Source: Bacteroidota bacterium (GTDB taxonomy: Bacteria; Bacteroidota; Ignavibacteria; Ignavibacteriales; Ignavibacteriaceae). Taken from it: a stretch of 11,335 nucleotides of DNA. The translations under genes were made by a program, and so were the position numbers. The DNA lies in assembly GCA_021778375.1 (NCBI GenBank), contig JAJYCM010000066.1:1-11335 (forward strand), given 5' to 3'. This document shows, in pieces, positions 6,882 to 11,335 of the stretch. Position 1 is the first letter of the stretch; each line of letters opens with the position of its first letter. The notes beneath the pieces were generated by a model. It had not been told where the DNA came from, searched no databases, and saw nothing but the letters and a program-made list of their open reading frames with translations.

Positions 6882-6920
6882 TTAAGTTCAGGAGGTATTA
6901 GTTTATATTCTCCAACTTAA
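6882..6920. terminator. Candidate shared terminator between convergent genes
   Basis: TTAAGTT (6882-6888) and GGAG (6891-6894) pair with CTCC (6910-6913) and AACTTAA (6914-6920). This gives an 11-bp stem with a 2-base bulge and a 15-base loop. On the minus strand it is followed by ...GAAATTTTTC, a usable T-tract for the gene at 6945-7457. On the plus strand the tail is not T-rich. Confidence 0.4.
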
Positions 6921-6944
6921 GTTCGAAATACTTTAGTATGGCGA

Positions 6945-7457
6945 CTATTCATGATCTATAATCTTTAGCATATCTTTTTCGAGAGTTACTGTGGGAGATT
7001 CAATAATTCTTCCGAGTTCTTTACCATCACGATAAAAAATAATCGTTGGAACTTTTTCAATATCCAGGCTATCGGCTTCGTTGCCCTTTCCTTTTCTATC
7101 TCTACCGACCATAATCATGTAAACATTATCCGATGGATATTTCAGGAAATCTAAAATTTTAAATAAGCGAGGGACTTCTCTACGGCTGTCGCTGCACCAT
7201 GTTCCCATAACCACAGTGATTTTTATATCATTCATCTTTCCGGATAATTTTTCAAGTGAAGTGCTATCAACATTATAAAGGTCATATTCGGACTCAAACC
7301 ACCAGTAATAACTTGTATCCTTCAAAGCTTCCCGGTTGCAAACGCCGAGCAGCATAGGTCTGCCGGATAAAATATCGGTAACCACCGTATCTTTATTTTG
7401 AGCCATAGCTTTAATTCCTAAAATTAGAAAAAATGATAGAAGGAAAATATTTTTCAT
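6945..7457 (-). CDS. Secreted thioredoxin-fold protein with CxxS motif
   Basis: 170 residues. Signal peptide about 1-19 (MKNIFLLSFFLILGIKAMA then Q), so it probably acts in the periplasm or as an envelope protein; there is no lipobox Cys. The N-terminal half carries 'GRPMLLGVCNREALKDTSYY' and 'WWFESEYDLYNVD'. The C-terminal half is a thioredoxin-like domain: 'ITVVMGTWCSDSRREVPRLF' (80-99), then the cis-proline strand 'KVPTIIFYRDGKELGRIIE' (Pro137). The active-site position reads Cys88-Ser-Asp-Ser91, so the resolving cysteine is replaced by serine. A monothiol role (isomerase, glutathionylation or peroxide handling) is possible, as is a non-catalytic one. Last gene of a tight operon: it starts 8 bases after the NAD kinase stop. 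TlpA-like proteins are the nearest relatives I can name; the substrate is unknown. Confidence 0.85.
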   Translation of the reverse strand: MKNIFLLSFFLILGIKAMAQNKDTVVTDILSGRPMLLGVCNREALKDTSYYWWFESEYDLYNVDSTSLEKLSGKMNDIKITVVMGTWCSDSRREVPRLFKILDFLKYPSDNVYMIMVGRDRKGKGNEADSLDIEKVPTIIFYRDGKELGRIIESPTVTLEKDMLKIIDHE

Positions 7458-7465
7458 TATTATAC

Positions 7466-8356
7466 CTATTTATGAAGATTATTATTTCTAAGATCGATAC
7501 CCCAAAGAAGTTTGGTACGAAGTGTCTCAAAGTAGCTTGAAAACGAAGTGTGGACTAACTTAAGCGGGCGCGGGCTTTTTTTAATTTTAAGTTCAAGCGG
7601 CGGAGCAAATGAAATTACCCGTTGACCATCACAGTTAACCTGGATTTCTTTGTAAAGCGAGTTAGCTTTTATTGTAATTTCCTCATTACCGGGAAAAACT
7701 ATTGGTCTTACAGTTAAGCTATGCGGAGAAATTGGCGATAAAATTATAACATCGGTTTTGGGGCTAACAATTGGTCCGCCAACAGAAAGTGAATAACCTG
7801 TTGAACCTGTTGGTGTAGAAATTATCAAACCATCTGCGGCAAAAGTTGTAAGATATTCTGAGTTGACGGAAATATTTATATCAATCATTTTAGGCCATCC
7901 GGCTTTGTCGATAACAAAGTCATTTATTGCATAAAGTTTTTCAATGATATGTCCGCAGCATTGGCTTTCAATTATCATTCTTTCTTCAATTTCATAATTA
8001 CCATTTTTTATTTCATCAATAAAAATGTCCATCTGGTTGATATTGGCTTCGGCAAGAAATCCGAGTTTTCCAAGATTAACTCCAAGTACGGGAGTATTGT
8101 GGAACTGCGCTTTATAGGCTGTTGCAAGCATAGTTCCGTCTCCGCCGATAGAAATAATTATATCCGAATTTTTACAAAGCTTGTCGTTGTTTACATAATT
8201 TGATTTGTTGGTTTTTTCAGTAAAGAGATCTTTCCTAGCAAGTAAAGCTTCGCTGATAAGAAAACTCATTCCGTTAGCTTTAAGTTTTCTAACAAAGTTA
8301 GAAACAACTTCAACTACTTTGGGCTTATTTATATTTGCAATTATGCCGATTGTCAT
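7466..8356 (-). CDS. nadK: NAD kinase
   Basis: 296 residues, normal family length. Phosphorylates NAD to NADP with ATP or polyphosphate in the cytoplasm, the only de novo source of NADP. Visible motifs: the 'GGDGTMLATA' loop (71-80) with catalytic Asp73, 'GVNLGKLGFLAE' (92-103), 'YAINDFVIDKAG' (142-153) for nicotinamide/ribose contacts, the glycine-rich 'DGLIISTPTGSTGYSLSVGG' (175-194), and 'LSPISPHSLTVRPIVFP' (206-222). All the conserved blocks are intact. The start ATG is 2 bases after the TAA of the upstream glycosyltransferase, so translation is likely coupled; no clear separate Shine-Dalgarno is needed or seen. The pairing with an envelope glycosyltransferase and a thioredoxin-fold gene is probably co-expression rather than one pathway. 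Confidence 0.97.
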   Translation of the reverse strand: MTIGIIANINKPKVVEVVSNFVRKLKANGMSFLISEALLARKDLFTEKTNKSNYVNNDKLCKNSDIIISIGGDGTMLATAYKAQFHNTPVLGVNLGKLGFLAEANINQMDIFIDEIKNGNYEIEERMIIESQCCGHIIEKLYAINDFVIDKAGWPKMIDINISVNSEYLTTFAADGLIISTPTGSTGYSLSVGGPIVSPKTDVIILSPISPHSLTVRPIVFPGNEEITIKANSLYKEIQVNCDGQRVISFAPPLELKIKKSPRPLKLVHTSFSSYFETLRTKLLWGIDLRNNNLHK

Positions 8357-8358
8357 TT

Positions 8359-9147
8359 TTATTCCATAACCCCATTGTTATTATTTTTATTTTTCGTCTC
8401 CCAAAATTTACAATATTTCGTAAAAACATACGCTGACGAAAACACGGCGAGAATGAAACCCTGGATTCCGTCTAAGAATCCCATTTTGAGGAAATACATT
8501 TTTATGAAAATAAAAAAGGGGCGAAGGATTATGTCTGAGACAGAGAATTTTTTATTCTTCTTACTCAACTCTTCTGCGGCGAGCGAAGTATAAGTGTTAA
8601 ACTTTTGGAAATAATGTTTGATAGATGGGTCTGTGTAATGAAGAAGATTTCCATTAAGGTTGCCTGTCTTTCCATCAACTATTAAATTTTCATGGACATC
8701 TTTTTGACTAAAGCGCGCAAATTTTTTATTAAACAATCTTGTTACTCTTCCGGGGTACCAGCCGCTGTGCTTAATCCAGCGTCCCAAGAAGTTCGCAAGT
8801 CTCGGAACTGTATAAGCGCTAAATTTATTATCTGTCTTTTTAAACTCATTCAATTCTTGAGCAAGCGCATCAGTTATAATTTCGTCGGCGTCAATCCAGA
8901 ATATCCAATCGTTTGTCGTTAAAGAGAGTGCGTATTGTTTGGTCTGCGCGAAACCCATCCATCTTACGACTTCATATTTTATTTCCGGAAAAGATTTAGC
9001 AATTTCTAAAGTTTTATCGGAAGAATTTTCATCCACCAGGACAACAATTTCATTTATGCAGCAAAGCTGGCTTTGCAGGCATCTTTTAATGTTTAGTTCT
9101 TCGTCCTTGGCGATTAAGATAGAAGATATTTTATTATTGTTTTTCAA
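8359..9147 (-). CDS. Family 2 glycosyltransferase (WaaE/KdtX-like)
   Basis: 262 residues. GT-A fold: 'ISSILIAKDEELNIKRCLQS' (7-26), the nucleotide-sugar Asp in 'VLVDENSSDKT' (36-46), 'WIFWIDADEIIT' (81-92) with the DxD-type metal site, then 'GWYPGRVTRLFNK' (129-141) and 'DVHENLIVDG' (150-159). The 'IDADE ... HE' arrangement is that of the LPS-core group around WaaE/KdtX, which transfers a sugar to lipid-linked acceptors at the cytoplasmic face of the inner membrane. A hydrophobic C-terminal stretch (about 208-245) could attach it to the membrane. The tail 'KNKNNNNGVME' is poly-Asn and low complexity. The start is TTG at 9147-9145; an in-frame stop lies only about 24 bases upstream and no ATG is near, so TTG is the best choice despite no visible Shine-Dalgarno. 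First gene of the operon with nadK. The donor and acceptor sugars are unknown. Confidence 0.9.
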   Translation of the reverse strand: MKNNNKISSILIAKDEELNIKRCLQSQLCCINEIVVLVDENSSDKTLEIAKSFPEIKYEVVRWMGFAQTKQYALSLTTNDWIFWIDADEIITDALAQELNEFKKTDNKFSAYTVPRLANFLGRWIKHSGWYPGRVTRLFNKKFARFSQKDVHENLIVDGKTGNLNGNLLHYTDPSIKHYFQKFNTYTSLAAEELSKKNKKFSVSDIILRPFFIFIKMYFLKMGFLDGIQGFILAVFSSAYVFTKYCKFWETKNKNNNNGVME

Positions 9148-9155
9148 AAGAAATC

Positions 9156-9168
9156 GTAAATTATTTAC
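9156..9168. repeat. 13-bp perfect palindrome GTAAATTATTTAC
   Basis: Perfect dyad around one central base, 8 bases upstream of the TTG start of the glycosyltransferase operon. It could be an operator or a small structure over the initiation region; it is A/T rich, so chance is a real alternative. Confidence 0.4.
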
Positions 9169-9196
9169 TCACGTTACACATGTTTTTTTCCTATTG

Positions 9197-9237
9197 CCCC
9201 GCCACCTGCCTACCGATCAGGCAGGTTTATGGCGGGG
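9197..9237. repeat. GC-rich hairpin repeat, type CCTGCC/GGCAGG
   Basis: Outer arms CCCCGCCA (9197-9204) and TGGCGGGG (9230-9237), inner arms CCTGCCT (9205-9211) and AGGCAGG (9219-9225), a 7-base loop and a 4-base bulge TTTA on one side. This is 15 paired bases, strikingly GC-rich against A/T-rich surroundings. The inner part resembles the decayed copy at 6094-6115. Confidence 0.85.
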
Positions 9238-9259
9238 GTTAAATATGACCTAAAACTCA

Positions 9260-9300
9260 TGGCTTTAGCCTCATTTTAGCTCATAATGTGGCTAAAGCCA
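9260..9300. repeat. Hairpin repeat, type TGGCTTTAGCC
   Basis: TGGCTTTAGCC (9260-9270) and GGCTAAAGCCA (9290-9300) pair perfectly over 11 bases; after a T/T mismatch CATT/AATG adds four more pairs, leaving a 9-base loop. I recall GGCTAAAGCC palindromes as a dispersed repeat in Bacteroidota genomes; not tested here. Confidence 0.85.
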
Positions 9301-9321
9301 ATCAACCTATATAATTTTATT

Positions 9322-9341
9322 CCCCGACATAAATGTCGGGG
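9322..9341. repeat. Hairpin repeat, type CCCCGACAT/ATGTCGGGG
   Basis: CCCCGACAT (9322-9330) and ATGTCGGGG (9333-9341) are exact reverse complements with two bases between. Third and last of a row of three unrelated palindromes spaced 22 and 21 bases apart. Confidence 0.85.
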
Positions 9342-9509
9342 CAATTGATAGTATCATAATGCGTAAGGTGAGTTATTTAATTAAATTAGTTACTCATTTC
9401 ACATTTTATGAACCTTAAAAATCAAAATTGCCTAGTAGTTAGATTCTTGCCAGATAAAATTACGGATTATCCAGCAATAACAAAGTATAAAAATACGAGT
9501 AATTTTTTC

Positions 9510-9517
9510 TATATTTG
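9510..9517 (+). promoter_or_regulatory. Candidate Bacteroidota-type -7 box for the flippase gene
   Basis: TATATTTG matches TAnnTTTG exactly and lies 90 bases before the flippase ATG, on the same strand. No TTG/TTTG -33 element is visible 19-21 bases upstream, so support is partial. Between the hairpin cluster (ending 9341) and this box nothing else was recognised. Confidence 0.42.
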
Positions 9518-9607
9518 TCGCTAAGAAACGAGCAATAACTATCCGGCGGAAATTATAAATGAATTCCATTTACAGAGGACAATATTCTAAAATCAAATTT
9601 CCTGGTT

Positions 9608-10945
9608 ATGGATCAATTTAAAAAGCTACTTCATTTAATTCGATCAAAAATCAACCCGGATTCGGTTACGGAAATGAGTTGGGTATTCATAGGGCAGTTT
9701 ACAACGGTTGTTTTGAGCTTTGTAATTGTGAAAATCCTTTCTAACATGGGCGCCGCCCAATACGGGATTTACACCTTGGTAATAACCGTTACCGCATTTT
9801 TTGGATTGCTCTTTTACGGTCCTGTGCTTCAGGGTTTTTTACGATTTTATTATCACTACCTTGAGAAATCTCTTTCCAATATTTTCGTCAAACTAATTTA
9901 CAGAGTGCTTTTGATATCGGGAATTATTCTTATTTTACTTGCCGTGGTTTTTTACCAATTCTCGCCATTATTCAACTTTTCATTATCTTCCTTTTTCTTT
10001 TTAATTACCGGAATTTATGTGGTCACTTTTAAGGTAGATGAGTTTTTTAATTCCGTGTTAAACCTCGTTCGCAAAAGAAAAGAGAACTCAATTATTCAAG
10101 GTATTGAAAAAGCAGCAATAATAGTCTACCTGGTTTTATTAAAACATTTTGATCTGTTAGAACTTAAAAATGTTTTTATTGCTCTGGTGTTTAATACAAT
10201 CTTATTTGCATTTATAAAGATAAAATTCTTTGAAAGATTTTTACCGGAAGAACCAGCACACGACAAAGCCTTTATTAAAGACGCACACAAGGAAATGGGG
10301 ACGAAACTTTTCCGGTACGTTTTACCATTCTTAATTTGGGGATTAAGCGGATGGCTTCAACTAAACGGAGAAAAATGGATTATCAACGGACTACTTTCTA
10401 CAGCAGACGTAGGTATCTACGCGATCATGTTGGCAATAGTCAATGCGCTTATTATTATTCCAAACAATATTATTTCCGAGTTCGCAACTCCGATTATTTT
10501 CAAGCAATATTCTGACCTTAACAATGCCGAAAATGTCAGAATGGGATATCACTACATACGTATTAATATGTTGATGATATTTGCAATTTCGGTTTTCTCT
10601 ACTTTAGTTACATATTTCTTTGGGAAAGAATTAATTTCGTTAGTTAGTAATAAAAGTTATACGGTTTATTGGTACTTGCTTCCGCTTATATGTTTCGGTA
10701 CAGGAATGTTTTTTACCGGGCAGGCGCATACTGTTTTGGGTATGGCATTAAACCTACCCAATAAATATCTTGCGCCAAAAATATTGATAGGAGTAGTTTC
10801 GGTTCTATTAAATGTTTTTCTCATTAAAAACCTTGGTATAAACGGAGTAGCTTATACAGTGCTTATTGCCGGAATTATTTATCTTATACATGTTGCTTTT
10901 ATTAACAAAAGAATTATATCGGGATTTAAATTTTCTTTAGAATAG
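9608..10945 (+). CDS. Polysaccharide flippase (Wzx/RfbX-like, MOP superfamily)
   Basis: 445 residues, typical length. Very hydrophobic with about 12 membrane segments (roughly 25-45, 53-72, 97-117, 125-143, 165-180, 185-203, 237-255, 268-288, 320-339, 354-372, 390-408, 412-430). The opening 'EMSWVFIGQFTTVVLSFVIV' followed by 'GAAQYGIYTLVITVTAFFGL' is the usual first-helix pair of polysaccharide biosynthesis (Polysacc_synt) flippases, and 'LSTADVGIYAI' at 263-273 is the equivalent motif of the second half. Such proteins move lipid-linked sugar units across the inner membrane. The start ATG has no clear Shine-Dalgarno but fits the family N-terminus. A putative glycosyltransferase begins 14 bases downstream, so they form an operon that continues past the window. 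The transported glycan (O-antigen, capsule or other) cannot be told. Confidence 0.9.
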   Translation: MDQFKKLLHLIRSKINPDSVTEMSWVFIGQFTTVVLSFVIVKILSNMGAAQYGIYTLVITVTAFFGLLFYGPVLQGFLRFYYHYLEKSLSNIFVKLIYRVLLISGIILILLAVVFYQFSPLFNFSLSSFFFLITGIYVVTFKVDEFFNSVLNLVRKRKENSIIQGIEKAAIIVYLVLLKHFDLLELKNVFIALVFNTILFAFIKIKFFERFLPEEPAHDKAFIKDAHKEMGTKLFRYVLPFLIWGLSGWLQLNGEKWIINGLLSTADVGIYAIMLAIVNALIIIPNNIISEFATPIIFKQYSDLNNAENVRMGYHYIRINMLMIFAISVFSTLVTYFFGKELISLVSNKSYTVYWYLLPLICFGTGMFFTGQAHTVLGMALNLPNKYLAPKILIGVVSVLLNVFLIKNLGINGVAYTVLIAGIIYLIHVAFINKRIISGFKFSLE

Positions 10946-10959
10946 AGAATACAAATTAT

Positions 10960-11335
10960 ATGAAGATAGTTGTAGCAATAATGAAATACGATTATGGTTA
11001 TGAAGAACGCGGTTTTTCTTATGAGTATTATAATGTCTACTTGCCTTTGTGCGATGTCTACGGAAAAGATAATGTTTTACTGTATGATTACTATTCAGAA
11101 TACAAGCAAGCCGGCAAAGAAATAATGAATAAAAAACTTAAGGAAGTCATTCTTCGAGACAAACCGGATGTTGCAATTTTCTGTTTACTTTGGGAAGGAC
11201 AATTTGATAAAGAGATCATTTCATCTCTTAGGAAGTATACAAAAACAATCATCTATTTTTTTGATGATCCCTGGAGACAAAAGTTTGTCCGTCACTGGAT
11301 AAAATATTTTGATTATTTCTCAACACCCGATTATT
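10960..11335 (+). CDS. CgeB-like glycosyltransferase, N-terminal part
   Basis: Runs off the window after 125 complete codons. The product starts MKIVVAIMKYDYGYEERGFS, then 'YEYYNVYLPLCDVYGKDNVL', 'DKPDVAIFCLLWEGQFDKEI', 'TKTIIYFFDDPWRQKFVRHW' and 'KYFDYFSTPDY'. A first Rossmann-like half in which 'KPDVAIF' leads to 'FDD...' and then to 'FDYFSTPD' is what I know from GT-B, CgeB-like glycosyltransferases (Glyco_trans_1_2 type), where the donor-binding half follows. Its place 14 bases after a flippase gene supports a role in surface glycan assembly. The catalytic C-terminal half is outside the window, so the call rests on the N-terminus and context. The start ATG fits the family; the Shine-Dalgarno is weak. 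Confidence 0.7.
   Translation, partial: MKIVVAIMKYDYGYEERGFSYEYYNVYLPLCDVYGKDNVLLYDYYSEYKQAGKEIMNKKLKEVILRDKPDVAIFCLLWEGQFDKEIISSLRKYTKTIIYFFDDPWRQKFVRHWIKYFDYFSTPDY

Noticed and set aside
7949..9253. Plus-strand frames of 72-104 residues over nadK and the glycosyltransferase
   Set aside because: Antisense shadows of two well-supported genes.
188..9341. Repeated palindromes as a CRISPR array
   Set aside because: The palindromes differ in sequence, are not regularly spaced copies of one repeat, and no cas gene is present.

Overview
The window is AT-rich bacterial chromosome. It most likely comes from the FCB/Bacteroidota-Chlorobi side, with Ignavibacteria the best guess. The strongest clue is the C-terminus of the large secreted protease: a 'YPNPFNP' motif followed by a beta-sandwich ending in 'KKMMLLK', the type A sorting signal of type IX secretion (T9SS) in the form common in Ignavibacteria and related groups. 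A PorT-like outer-membrane barrel, a perfect TATATTTG box of Bacteroidota type and many short palindromic repeats agree with this. Several genes have clear Shine-Dalgarno sites (GAGG, AGGAG), which is unusual for core Bacteroidia and fits a deeper branch. The assignment is inference; no rRNA gene is present.

Layout. 1-5717 is all on the minus strand: the 5' end of a YfiT/BstA-type DinB-fold gene (cut by the window edge), a 966-residue S8 subtilisin-like protease with T9SS signal, a 205-residue outer-membrane beta-barrel protein, and hemL (glutamate-1-semialdehyde aminomutase, tetrapyrrole synthesis). 5718-6240 is a gene-free stretch filled with degenerate repeats. A plus-strand PEBP (YbhB/YbcL-type) gene follows at 6241-6858 and converges on a tight minus-strand operon, 9147 to 6945: family 2 glycosyltransferase, NAD kinase, secreted thioredoxin-fold protein (gaps of 2 and 8 bases). 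After a divergent intergenic region with three different hairpin repeats in a row, a plus-strand pair starts: a polysaccharide flippase and the beginning of a CgeB-like glycosyltransferase that runs off the window.

How the parts relate. The 3' side (family 2 glycosyltransferase, flippase, second glycosyltransferase) looks like the edge of a cell-surface polysaccharide or LPS locus. The protease and the barrel protein are also envelope or secreted products. hemL and nadK are ordinary housekeeping genes. No CRISPR array, tRNA, rRNA, transposase or phage gene was seen.

No new multi-gene system is evident. The points most worth a second look are the density and diversity of short palindromic repeats (at least five sequence types in 11 kb), a dual-start arrangement in the PEBP gene that could give secreted and cytosolic forms, a CxxS (not CxxC) thioredoxin in the nadK operon, and a possible frameshifted gene remnant at 3518-3686.
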